Assembly (NCBI GenBank): GCA_045546275.1
Contig: JAZQCM010000033.1
Location: 1 to 64,000 of the forward strand
Direction of reading: 5' to 3'
DNA: 64,000 nt
Source: RGIG1927 sp045546275
GTDB taxonomy: Bacteria > Bacillota > Clostridia > UMGS1883
Position 1 is the first letter of the stretch, and each line of letters starts with the position of its first letter. Positions 9,901-16,941 of this stretch are shown here, in pieces. Made by a program: the position numbers and the translations under genes. The notes under the pieces are model-generated. The model was not told the origin of the DNA. It did not search any database and worked only from the letters and a program-made list of their open reading frames with translations.

Positions 9901-10598
9901 TCAGTTACGGTGGAATCGCCTAAAATCCACAAGGTTGGAGCTGTGGGGATTTCTTCAATCACCATTTCGCTTAAAGCTGCGTTTTCGCCCAAAAGGCAAA
10001 CGCTTAAATATTCATCCTCAATAAGTCCCTTGGGGTCGGATTTTTCGTAATAAACAGGTGTTACACGCACAGTAAATTCGTAGTAAACCTCTTCCCCGGG
10101 GCTAAGAACCTTTTTTGTAAAAATGGGGTGCTTTCTTTCGGTGTAGAGAGACGCAGTTGCACCTTTTGTTTCATCAAAGGTTGTAACAGTTACCTTTACC
10201 TTGTAGTAGCTATCGTCCTTTACCTTCATGGAAAACCTTACAGGGTAGTAATCACCGCTGTTAAAATTTTTAACGGTTTTGTCCTTTAAGCCAAGTGAGC
10301 CAATGCCCCTTTCGTTTGCACAAAGGTCAATCACCTGTCCCTTTAACTGTATAAAGCCGTCAATTCTGCCACCGTGAAGCCTGTAGTCCTTTTCGTTTGT
10401 TCCAATAAAGCCGTAGGCACGATTTTCACTGTTAATAACGTGCATATCAGGCGTTATTTTAACATATCCTTCTTTAGTTTTTGTGCCCTCTGCGCCAAAA
10501 TCAAATTTCCACATATTCATTTCCTCTGTCTTAGCTGTTACAAAGCCAATATTTGCAAAAATTAAAATCCCCAGCATAAATGCTGTAAGCCTTTTCAT
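6918..10598 (-). CDS. Secreted multimodular SGNH esterase, rhamnogalacturonan acetylesterase-like (CE12 type)
   Basis: 1226 residues. Signal peptide 1-22; a beta-sandwich module starting FDFG..GY (about 30-210) of the kind found before CE12 enzymes and repeated twice in the neighbouring pectate lyase; an SGNH hydrolase domain (about 222-440); a linker beta region; an InlB-B-repeat-like module (about 805-885); a LamG-like module (about 973-1150); and a C-terminal beta domain. The SGNH blocks are GDST (S229 nucleophile), GHNH (297-300, where GHND is more usual) and DHTH (D418...H421, catalytic Asp-His). CE12 enzymes remove acetyl groups from rhamnogalacturonan I. Third gene of the pectate lyase operon, 16 nt after the lipoprotein gene; GAGGGTG lies 5 nt before the ATG. 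The SGNH assignment is firm; acetyl-rhamnogalacturonan as substrate is family-based inference. Confidence 0.85.
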   Translation of the reverse strand: MKRLTAFMLGILIFANIGFVTAKTEEMNMWKFDFGAEGTKTKEGYVKITPDMHVINSENRAYGFIGTNEKDYRLHGGRIDGFIQLKGQVIDLCANERGIGSLGLKDKTVKNFNSGDYYPVRFSMKVKDDSYYKVKVTVTTFDETKGATASLYTERKHPIFTKKVLSPGEEVYYEFTVRVTPVYYEKSDPKGLIEDEYLSVCLLGENAALSEMVIEEIPTAPTLWILGDSTVTDGGGALPFFPLQNYTGVGTAVTKYLPETIAMVNEGEGGLSAHDNSHFNVVKDRLKEGDFLWVEYGHNHKSDGVPGYESVIGKYYEACKKVGATLILVGPIDRINNFDEQTNTWHSSLKGFSDAAKKFVDQKNTEYDKIAFVDLNEPSLKWFGEITKEGVVNGQKYTNEKKLVYYYFQSHKGATDVDHTHPNDTGAENLAYLFFENADCEAYPALKPLLTRFNTGKSEKPVRVEENILQGGFPANNAWAYFDNTVKYEYPLEITDVEINNHNEILSVKCKLLDKNQLSSYAAAFVQINDKTYQTTIESHIDNSAANNGSVYTLYFNKEDLPKANEGSYRVYMAAVDMADGDKPIENIKNFSKDYIPGEYSAYVLATSDSDEENFDYYGYHRLTGSGDWSFGGNLKNDSLKSENGKTFVHLSGESFSLSRALSQTDGGIAPKGRYEFSVDIKKGMGGKISFALSNSWRNSLPYIQGDYITLFEVLDNKVMLNDKMLCETGDNFTKVTCILDMDEGFLKVSANGNESTKVLANYQTFNQPQVQNLNRFVINCEGKVDVQLSNLFGAKCNQYEKTKATINVTTLGNEYGKALIDMEDITGKEVNSGQWVTLTALPNENGRFAGWFCGDYEYSQKEAIDVRLYKGMDITAKFLKQTPKTSVDINVIDTKGNVLKKVKVTEDANGKELHEKMKFVTNESYKEPVIIKKGDCMDIYYFKYSQNEAIDSLLPEGENNVTLVFGRDGSYVLYETFDNINNTWGFDKEAKAGDGVLHLLTGVGTANRASSVKELDEKVKTLKNLTVFFEWKNDVDTAKGRNSSFDLMDSEGNVIFSICGKGKNGISYIAGESGEKVISNNYVGVNDWYKVKISADFEKGAVFGSIVNKATGREIEIEPFLTKAACLSKVSATYGYSSASQQLSLFAVRDNCQSSTVKNVENHGDKIVVTVKAKTDGEHAYVAALYNGNELERILTKTVALKEGEEAEVVFSVAHTGEVKIFEME

Positions 10599-10614
10599 TT
10601 TTTCACCCTCTTTT

Positions 10615-12702
10615 TCAGCTTATTTCTACAAAGCAGTCCACCTTTGTTTTGTTGCCTGCAAAGTCAGTAACATGTATTGTCACAGGGTATTTTCCCTTTT
10701 TTGTCACATCAAGCTCTGTAACTGTGGCACTTACAAACGCTTTAAGGTTAATGCCTGTAACGTCCTCTGCCCTTTCAACAAAAAGGTCTGCCCATTTAAC
10801 AGCAGCGGTGTCGGTGTCAATTGGTAAAGAGGGAAGCTTTTCCTTCAATTCCAGTAAGGGCGGCACTGCATTATCCTTGTCGTAAACGTAAATGGTAAAC
10901 TTCTTTTCTGCTGTGTTGTTATACCTGTCAGTTGCCCTTACCACCAACGAATCAACATACTCGCCTGCCTGGTCAAAATTCACATTTGTCACATCAATTA
11001 CAAGCTTTCCCTTTTCAAATTCATGCTCTTTTTCTTTTTCAGCAGGGGGATTTGCTTTTAATAAAAATTCCGAATTTTCTCTTTTAAATTCATATTGTCC
11101 GTCAACGTTATCTGCTATGGTTAAAAATTCACTCCAGTCAATTTCACTGCCATTTGTGCCCTTGGGGAACACAATTGGAACGGAATAATTAATCTGGTTA
11201 ATGCCCGGTGCAACGTTGTCTATTGCGCCTTCTGTTTTCAAAGCCTCCGACACCGAAGAAATCCTGTCGTAAATGCCGTTAATTTTTGACTTTAACGCAA
11301 CCGTATAAGATGCGGAGCCGTCAAGGCCATATGCGGCTTTGCCGAAAATTTCCATGTTGTACGGACCGAAAAGGTTCATGATTTCACCTGTTTCGTTGCA
11401 TTTGAGCTCGCTTATTGTTTTAAAAATTTCAAGGTTTCCGTCACCTATAACAGGGTGGAAAATGTCAATTCCGTAGCCTAAGGCATCTGCCTCAAGCATG
11501 GATTCACGGTATTCTGTAATAGAATCCACTCGTCCCAAACTTTTGTAAAGCTCAATGTTGTATGTAACATAGGCGTTTATTGCAAGCCTTGACTCCTCCT
11601 TGGAAAAGCCCTTCAACACCGCCATACTGTCAACTGCAGGGATGGGCACACTGTACTCACTTGCACCCTCCTTGTAATCGCCCGTGTAGGGAATGCGGTC
11701 GCTTCGGGGGAAGAAAATAATGCCCATGCTTTCGCCACGCTCAGCAAGAACACCGCTTATTCCGCCCATTCGCCATCTGGCGCCGTTCATGAAAACGCTT
11801 GAGCCGTCCTGGAAGGTGTTGTTTGTGCTGGAGTTGCCGTTGGCATTGCTTTTGCCGTACTGGGCGGCACTGCAACAAATAAGTCCGCGGTTCATTAAAT
11901 CAATTAAATATTCTGCCGCTTCTATTGCCTCGGGAGTGTCCACACCCAAGGTGTTTCCGTCGTATATGTGGGCGCCGTTGGAATGAAGTGCCATTTGCAA
12001 AAGATGCATGTAGTTTGTGTCGTAAGGCACAATATCTCTGCCTGTTGCGCCTTTTTTACCCTTGTAAAAGGCTTGTATTTTTTCAAGATAATCTTCAAAA
12101 ACACTCCATGTCCATTTGCCCTGTTTGTACAAGGTATAAGGATATATGGTGTTTCCGTTTTCGTCCTTTAAATCGGGTACCGCCTCAATCATTGTTGCAT
12201 TGTAGCAAAGGGGCCAGTCCGTTATAACATCCGGCACGGGACTGAAGAAATAATAGTCACCGTAAAACTCAGGTCGGAGCATCCACTCAGTGTCAGGAGA
12301 TTGGAAAATGTCTATATAATCGTCTAAGGTTTGCAGAACATTCTGCCCTAAAACGTTTGCAAGGCTACCTGTGGATATATTTGCCAGATGACAAATGGGA
12401 TCTTCTGCAAGAACGCTCTGGAGTATGTCCTGAGATGAGGAGTTGGGCCAGGTTTTCCATTGAATGTCCACACCATACTTTTCCTTTACCACCTCAAGCG
12501 CTTTTAACCCTGCCTGTTGCCTTGCAAAGGTCTGGTAAGACTCGCCCGTAACGGGGTTTCTCCACCTGGGGTCGTCGCCAACACCGTGGGTGCCTATGTA
12601 AATGGTGTCAACCACAGGTCCGTCCTTTTTTACTGTTGCACACCCTGACAAGGTGCTTATTGCCATTATGCATGTTAAAACTATCGAAACAATTTTTTTC
12701 AT
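10615..12702 (-). CDS. Solute-binding-protein-like lipoprotein with C-terminal Ig-like extension
   Basis: About 695 residues. Signal peptide with lipobox LSGC; lipidated Cys21. Residues about 30-460 resemble family 1 extracellular sugar-binding proteins; the remaining 230 residues form Ig/HYR-like beta domains (repeated motifs of DNVDG and VTDFAGNKTKVD type) not present in ordinary binding proteins. A paralogue is encoded at 44193-46313. No ABC permease or ATPase gene for sugars is found in the window, so it may feed a distant permease or act as a surface glycan-binding protein. Two ATGs are possible; the second (12702) is preferred because GAGGG sits 9 nt before it, against 3 nt for the first at 12708. 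Middle gene of the pectate lyase operon. Confidence 0.8.
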   Translation of the reverse strand: MKKIVSIVLTCIMAISTLSGCATVKKDGPVVDTIYIGTHGVGDDPRWRNPVTGESYQTFARQQAGLKALEVVKEKYGVDIQWKTWPNSSSQDILQSVLAEDPICHLANISTGSLANVLGQNVLQTLDDYIDIFQSPDTEWMLRPEFYGDYYFFSPVPDVITDWPLCYNATMIEAVPDLKDENGNTIYPYTLYKQGKWTWSVFEDYLEKIQAFYKGKKGATGRDIVPYDTNYMHLLQMALHSNGAHIYDGNTLGVDTPEAIEAAEYLIDLMNRGLICCSAAQYGKSNANGNSSTNNTFQDGSSVFMNGARWRMGGISGVLAERGESMGIIFFPRSDRIPYTGDYKEGASEYSVPIPAVDSMAVLKGFSKEESRLAINAYVTYNIELYKSLGRVDSITEYRESMLEADALGYGIDIFHPVIGDGNLEIFKTISELKCNETGEIMNLFGPYNMEIFGKAAYGLDGSASYTVALKSKINGIYDRISSVSEALKTEGAIDNVAPGINQINYSVPIVFPKGTNGSEIDWSEFLTIADNVDGQYEFKRENSEFLLKANPPAEKEKEHEFEKGKLVIDVTNVNFDQAGEYVDSLVVRATDRYNNTAEKKFTIYVYDKDNAVPPLLELKEKLPSLPIDTDTAAVKWADLFVERAEDVTGINLKAFVSATVTELDVTKKGKYPVTIHVTDFAGNKTKVDCFVEIS

Positions 12703-12735
12703 TATCATTTTCCCTCTTTTTAGTCAGAGCAAATT

Positions 12736-15585
12736 TTATTTTACGTAAGTATTGCCTAAAGGTGTTATTGATTCAAGATTGTCCCACACCATAAGCTTGT
12801 CGCCACTAGTTAATGTTACCTTTTTTGTTGCAACGCCGTTTTCAAAAGCAAGGGGCAATGCTTTTACCTTTGAAACCGAATTTCCGCTGTATGTCACATG
12901 TATTAAAACAGCCTCGTACACATTTTCAGCCGTTACTGTAACTGTGCCGTTAAGGTATTCAATTTTTGCGTTTACTGTGTCAACAGGTACAATATCCAAC
13001 CCGTTTATGTATCCGCCGTAGGATTTATTGCCCTTTTTAATTGCAATATCCAGCGTGCCGTCGGTCACACTGACCTCTTTACTATATTCTGCCGCCGAGG
13101 TTGAGAAAAGGTTGCCTGTTTCCAAGCCTTCAATATTGTAGCTTGTGCCGTAGCCTGAGTTCCAACAGCCGTAATGAATTGTAACAGCATACTTGCCCTT
13201 GGGAAGCTTAACCTTAAAGGTCATGCCGCCCTGCACCTGGTCGGAATAAAGGTTTTCAAAGCCTGAAGGAACGTTACCGGGGCCACGCTCCATGTCGTAC
13301 TGACTTGTTCCCTCAAAGCCAAAGCGCGAAGTATCGGTCAATACTACCGCTGCATTAACCTTTGTGTAGCCGTCCTGCACTGCGCCATTACCAAAGTCAA
13401 AATGGTACTCCGGCTTTAAAATTTCAAGACCGTTTATGTAGCCACCATAGGTTTTGTCGCCGTTATTTATTTTCAAATCCAGAAAGCCGTCGGTTATTTC
13501 AACTTCAACAGCATATTCCTTTGCATCGCTTGCGCTGAGGTTGCCTGTGCTTACACCTTCAATTGTGTAGCTTGTGCCAAAGCTGGTGTTCCAGCTTCCG
13601 TAGTGGATAAGTACAGTGTATTTGCCGTTGGGCACTTCGGCCTTAAAGGTTGTTACGCCTGTAACCTGGTCAGCATGAAGGTTGTCGTAGCCCGAAGGGA
13701 TGTTACCCGGTGCACGGGTCATGTCGCTCTGGTTATTGCCTGTAAAGCCGTAGGGCGATGCCTCGGAATAAATTTTTGATGCAGGAACACTCACAAAGCC
13801 CTCCTGCACAGCACCATTACCAAAGTCAAACTTTAAAGGAAGGGCAGGCACCGTTACATTAAACGAACGGTTCATTGTAAAATCCCCAACCGTTACACTT
13901 GCAGTTAATGTAACAGTTGCATTGTTGGTGTTTGGTCTTTGCACGCTTGTTATTGTGTTGTTATTTATAACTATTGCAGAAGAACTGCTTTTCCAGTTAA
14001 TTGAAGCACCATTTGCCGCCTTAACGGGAAGTGTTAAATCGTTCTTTGTTTTTATTACTGTTGTTGAAATTGAAAGGGCTTCTGCTGCTTCCTTTGCCTT
14101 TTCGTAATCATCACCAAGTACAACTGTTTCAGGGGAAGGTGTTACCACACCCTTGGGGAATGCATTTACCGTAAGGTCGTTTATGTAATATTCAATATTG
14201 TTATAGCCCTGACCTAAGTAATCACCCATTGCATCATTTTTTGATGTGTCAAGTCCTCGCGCAAGCTCCCACAAGTCGTCCATACCGTCGTTGTCGGCAT
14301 CTTCAATTTCCTTTTTTAATACAGGTGTGGGATAATAATCATCATAGTTCATTTCTTTAATGTTGTACTTTTCAATTGCCTCGTTTAACGCCGTGTCGCT
14401 TGAGGTAAGAGTACTAAAGTCACGACCGCCTGTAAGGTAGCCTGTGCCTGTTTGCGCCTGGTACATTACCTCTTTATCAATTTTAGGACGCAAATCACTT
14501 CTTATACCTGCACCTGCATACTGAATTACCGTGTTAAATGCTTGATCGGCAGTTTGTGCATTGTTTGCAACAGTTGCGTTTTGTCCACGGCTGTCATAAA
14601 CCGCAATAGGTGAATTAACGCCTATATTATCCTTTGTAAGACCTGTTTCTCTGAAATTAAAGCCGTTCCAGTTGTCGGTGTTGTAACTGGTGTTATAGTC
14701 CGCACCTGTGCTTGTTACCATTTTGTTGCCTGTAAGGTAAAAACGGAACTTGTCGTAGCCTGTACCGCTGCTAAGGTCAACATAGCGGTAGCCACCTGTT
14801 GTAGAAAGACCTGCTTTAAAGTAGTTGCCAACGTAGTTTACCTGACCAAAGGTGCCGTATGCGGTCTGGTAGCCCCAGTTGTATATAACATTGTTCACGT
14901 AGTCAATAGGACCTGTGGACTTACCACGGTAATTACGTGAAATGTTGTGTGCAATCATGTTGTGGTGCCAGGAGTTATTTGCCTTACCAAGCATTATACC
15001 AAAGCCGTGTGCACCCTTTGAGTGGTAGGAAATACAGTTAGAAGGACCTATAATGGAATACTGCACAGTCTGGTTCTGGTTATTTGAATACAAGCCGAAC
15101 TGCTCGTCGTTTGCCCAACCGATGGAGCAATGGTCAATCATGGAGTTTGAGCCCTTGTCGCCACCCCATGCGTCACATTCGCTTGAGCTGTTTTCGCCGG
15201 GGCGTGAGGAAACAAAGCGGATAATAATGTTGTCACCGCCCATACCGATTTTACCGCCACGGAGGGTAATGCCACCGCCACCGGGTGCAGTTTGTCCTGC
15301 AATGGTGTTGTTGCCCTTTACAACAACGTCGCCCTTAAGCTCAATTGTGCCACCAACGTCAAATACAATAATTCTGTTAGATGCGGAAACAGCATCACGA
15401 AAAGACCCTGCACCGCTGTCGTTAAGGTTTGTAACATGGTAAATTGAGCCACCTCTGCCACCTGTGGCATACCTGCCTGCACCCTCCGCACCGGGGAATG
15501 CAACAATAGGGTCTGCCGCCTGTACACAGGGCAGAAAGCTTGCAGTCAATAAAAATACTAAAACTACCGAAATCAGTTTTTTCAT
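12736..15585 (-). CDS. Secreted pectate lyase-like enzyme (PL1 type) with two tandem CBM-like modules
   Basis: 949 residues. Signal peptide 1-23. Parallel beta-helix lyase domain about 27-420, opening with FPGAEGAGRYATGGRGG, typical of PL1-type pectate lyases, and containing helix turns with WHHNMIAHN and SIIGP motifs. A calcium-binding-type segment DADNDGMDDLWE follows at 429-440. Then a Ca-like/Ig linker and two tandem modules of 143-residue period starting at F586 and F729 (FDFGNGAVQ, GNxPSG, GTSY, GGYINGL), related to the N-terminal module of the esterase in the same operon. PL1 enzymes cleave polygalacturonate by beta-elimination outside the cell. Start ATG 15585 is preferred (GAGGAG, 7 nt); an in-frame TTG at 15600 lies upstream of the ribosome binding site. 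First gene of the operon, divergent from fprA. Confidence 0.88.
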   Translation of the reverse strand: MKKLISVVLVFLLTASFLPCVQAADPIVAFPGAEGAGRYATGGRGGSIYHVTNLNDSGAGSFRDAVSASNRIIVFDVGGTIELKGDVVVKGNNTIAGQTAPGGGGITLRGGKIGMGGDNIIIRFVSSRPGENSSSECDAWGGDKGSNSMIDHCSIGWANDEQFGLYSNNQNQTVQYSIIGPSNCISYHSKGAHGFGIMLGKANNSWHHNMIAHNISRNYRGKSTGPIDYVNNVIYNWGYQTAYGTFGQVNYVGNYFKAGLSTTGGYRYVDLSSGTGYDKFRFYLTGNKMVTSTGADYNTSYNTDNWNGFNFRETGLTKDNIGVNSPIAVYDSRGQNATVANNAQTADQAFNTVIQYAGAGIRSDLRPKIDKEVMYQAQTGTGYLTGGRDFSTLTSSDTALNEAIEKYNIKEMNYDDYYPTPVLKKEIEDADNDGMDDLWELARGLDTSKNDAMGDYLGQGYNNIEYYINDLTVNAFPKGVVTPSPETVVLGDDYEKAKEAAEALSISTTVIKTKNDLTLPVKAANGASINWKSSSSAIVINNNTITSVQRPNTNNATVTLTASVTVGDFTMNRSFNVTVPALPLKFDFGNGAVQEGFVSVPASKIYSEASPYGFTGNNQSDMTRAPGNIPSGYDNLHADQVTGVTTFKAEVPNGKYTVLIHYGSWNTSFGTSYTIEGVSTGNLSASDAKEYAVEVEITDGFLDLKINNGDKTYGGYINGLEILKPEYHFDFGNGAVQDGYTKVNAAVVLTDTSRFGFEGTSQYDMERGPGNVPSGFENLYSDQVQGGMTFKVKLPKGKYAVTIHYGCWNSGYGTSYNIEGLETGNLFSTSAAEYSKEVSVTDGTLDIAIKKGNKSYGGYINGLDIVPVDTVNAKIEYLNGTVTVTAENVYEAVLIHVTYSGNSVSKVKALPLAFENGVATKKVTLTSGDKLMVWDNLESITPLGNTYVK
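13390..13833 (-). repeat. Tandem intragenic module repeat, 143 codons
   Basis: Two successive modules in the pectate lyase gene begin with the same FDFGNGAVQ motif at 13833 (first) and about 13401 (second), 429 nt apart, and share the GGYINGL end motif. The second copy continues to about 12985. They are protein-level duplicates, not identical DNA. Confidence 0.75.
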
Positions 15586-15614
15586 GTTTCCACTCCTCAA
15601 AAGTGTTTTTTTTC

Positions 15615-15623
15615 ATTATATCA
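15615..15623 (-). promoter_or_regulatory. Extended -10 promoter candidate for the pectate lyase operon
   Basis: TGATATAAT on the minus strand is an extended -10 with perfect TATAAT, about 30 nt before the pectate lyase ATG. No good -35 is visible, which would fit an activator-dependent, substrate-induced operon. Confidence 0.5.
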
Positions 15624-15690
15624 TTTTTATATAGCCATGTACATTCAGAAATGATGCATTTTTTTGTGATTTTTCAAAAAAATACCCTAC

Positions 15691-15719
15691 TTGAAATGTG
15701 TAAAAATATATGCTAAAAT
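15691..15719 (+). promoter_or_regulatory. Sigma-A-like promoter of fprA
   Basis: TTGAAA, 17-nt spacer, TAAAAT, then GGAG 9 nt before the fprA ATG at 15746. Confidence 0.75.
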
Positions 15720-15745
15720 ATTATCTTGAAATGGAGATGAATTAT

Positions 15746-16894
15746 ATGAATATTGCAGAAAACATATTTCACATTGGTGTAAATGATTACGATATTGACC
15801 TTTTTGAAGGCCAGTACATGGTTGAAAAGGGCATGGCGTACAATTCCTACATTATTTGTGACGAAAAAACAGCTGTTCTTGACACTGTTGATAAAAGCTT
15901 TGGTGACAAGTGGCTTGAAAACATTGAAAAGGTTATCGGCAACAAAGCTCCCGACTATCTTGTTGTTCACCACATGGAGCCTGACCACAGCGCAAATATT
16001 GACAAGTTCATGAAAAAGTACCCCAGTGCAAAAATTGTTTCAAACCCCAAGTCATTTGTTATGATGAAGCAGTTTTTCGGCACCGACTATGCTGAAAATC
16101 AAATCCCCGTAAACGAGGGCGACACACTTAATTTAGGCAAGCACACCCTCACCTTTGTAACAGCACCCATGGTTCACTGGCCTGAGGTTATTGTGAGCTA
16201 CGAAAGCCACACAAAAACCCTTTTCTCTGCCGATGCCTTTGGTAAGTTCGGCACAACCGATGCAGATGAGGACTGGGCATGCGAAGCAAGAAGATACTAC
16301 TTTGGTATTGTGGGTAAGTACGGCACACAGGCACAGGCACTTTTAAAGAAGGCAGCAAACCTTGACATTAAAACAATCTGCCCTCTTCACGGCCCTGTTT
16401 TAAATGAAAACCTGGGTTATTACCTTAACCTTTACAACATCTGGACAACCTACGGCGTTGAAACAGAGGGTGTTGCAATTTTCTACACCTCCGTTTACGG
16501 CAACACCGAAAAGGCTGTTAAAATGCTTGAAAAAGAGCTTGCCGATAAGGGAGTTAAGGTGTGTGTGAATAACCTTGCAAGATGCGACATGGCTGAAGCT
16601 GTTGAAGATGCTTTCCGCTACGGCAAAATTGTTCTTGCAACAACAACCTACAACTCAACCATTTTCCCCTTTATGAACCAGTTTATTGACCACCTTACCG
16701 AAAGAAATTACCAGAACAGAACAATTGGTATTATTGAAAACGGCACATGGACGGCAATGGCAGAAAAAATAATCAAGGCAAAATTTGAAAAGAGCAAAAA
16801 CATTACCTTTCTTGAAAACACAGTTCACATTAAGAGCGCTGTGTCTGAAGAAAATATTGCCCAGATCAAAGCACTTTGTGAAGAAATTAAATAA
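15746..16894 (+). CDS. fprA: A-type flavoprotein (flavodiiron protein), O2/NO reductase
   Basis: 382 residues. N-terminal metallo-beta-lactamase-like diiron domain with the ligand motif HHMEPDHS, and a C-terminal flavodoxin domain (IFYTSVYGNTEKAV FMN loop). Flavodiiron proteins reduce O2 to water or NO to N2O in strict anaerobes, taking electrons from rubredoxin-type partners, in the cytosol. The ATG at 15746 follows GGAG by 9 nt and yields the standard N-terminus; an upstream in-frame ATG at 15710 lies inside the promoter -10 region and cannot be the start. Monocistronic: own promoter and its own terminator. It interrupts the polysaccharide locus without evident functional link. Confidence 0.95.
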   Translation: MNIAENIFHIGVNDYDIDLFEGQYMVEKGMAYNSYIICDEKTAVLDTVDKSFGDKWLENIEKVIGNKAPDYLVVHHMEPDHSANIDKFMKKYPSAKIVSNPKSFVMMKQFFGTDYAENQIPVNEGDTLNLGKHTLTFVTAPMVHWPEVIVSYESHTKTLFSADAFGKFGTTDADEDWACEARRYYFGIVGKYGTQAQALLKKAANLDIKTICPLHGPVLNENLGYYLNLYNIWTTYGVETEGVAIFYTSVYGNTEKAVKMLEKELADKGVKVCVNNLARCDMAEAVEDAFRYGKIVLATTTYNSTIFPFMNQFIDHLTERNYQNRTIGIIENGTWTAMAEKIIKAKFEKSKNITFLENTVHIKSAVSEENIAQIKALCEEIK

Positions 16895-16905
16895 TTTTAA
16901 CCGTA

Positions 16906-16938
16906 AAAAAATCTCTCCGATTTTCGGAGAGATTTTTT
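16906..16938. terminator. Bidirectional intrinsic terminator
   Basis: Fifteen-base-pair stem (AAAAAATCTCTCCGA / TCGGAGAGATTTTTT) with a 3-nt loop and T/A tracts on both sides. It serves fprA (+) and the PI-PLC-like protein gene (-), whose stop codon is 3 nt away. Confidence 0.92.
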
Positions 16939-16941
16939 ATT

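Noticed and set aside
10615..12702. A complete sugar ABC transporter operon
   Set aside because: Only the binding-protein-like lipoprotein is present; neighbours on both sides are secreted enzymes and no permease is found.
15710..15745. Upstream ATG as the start of fprA
   Set aside because: It overlaps the -10 box of the promoter; the ATG at 15746 has a proper ribosome binding site and gives the family N-terminus.
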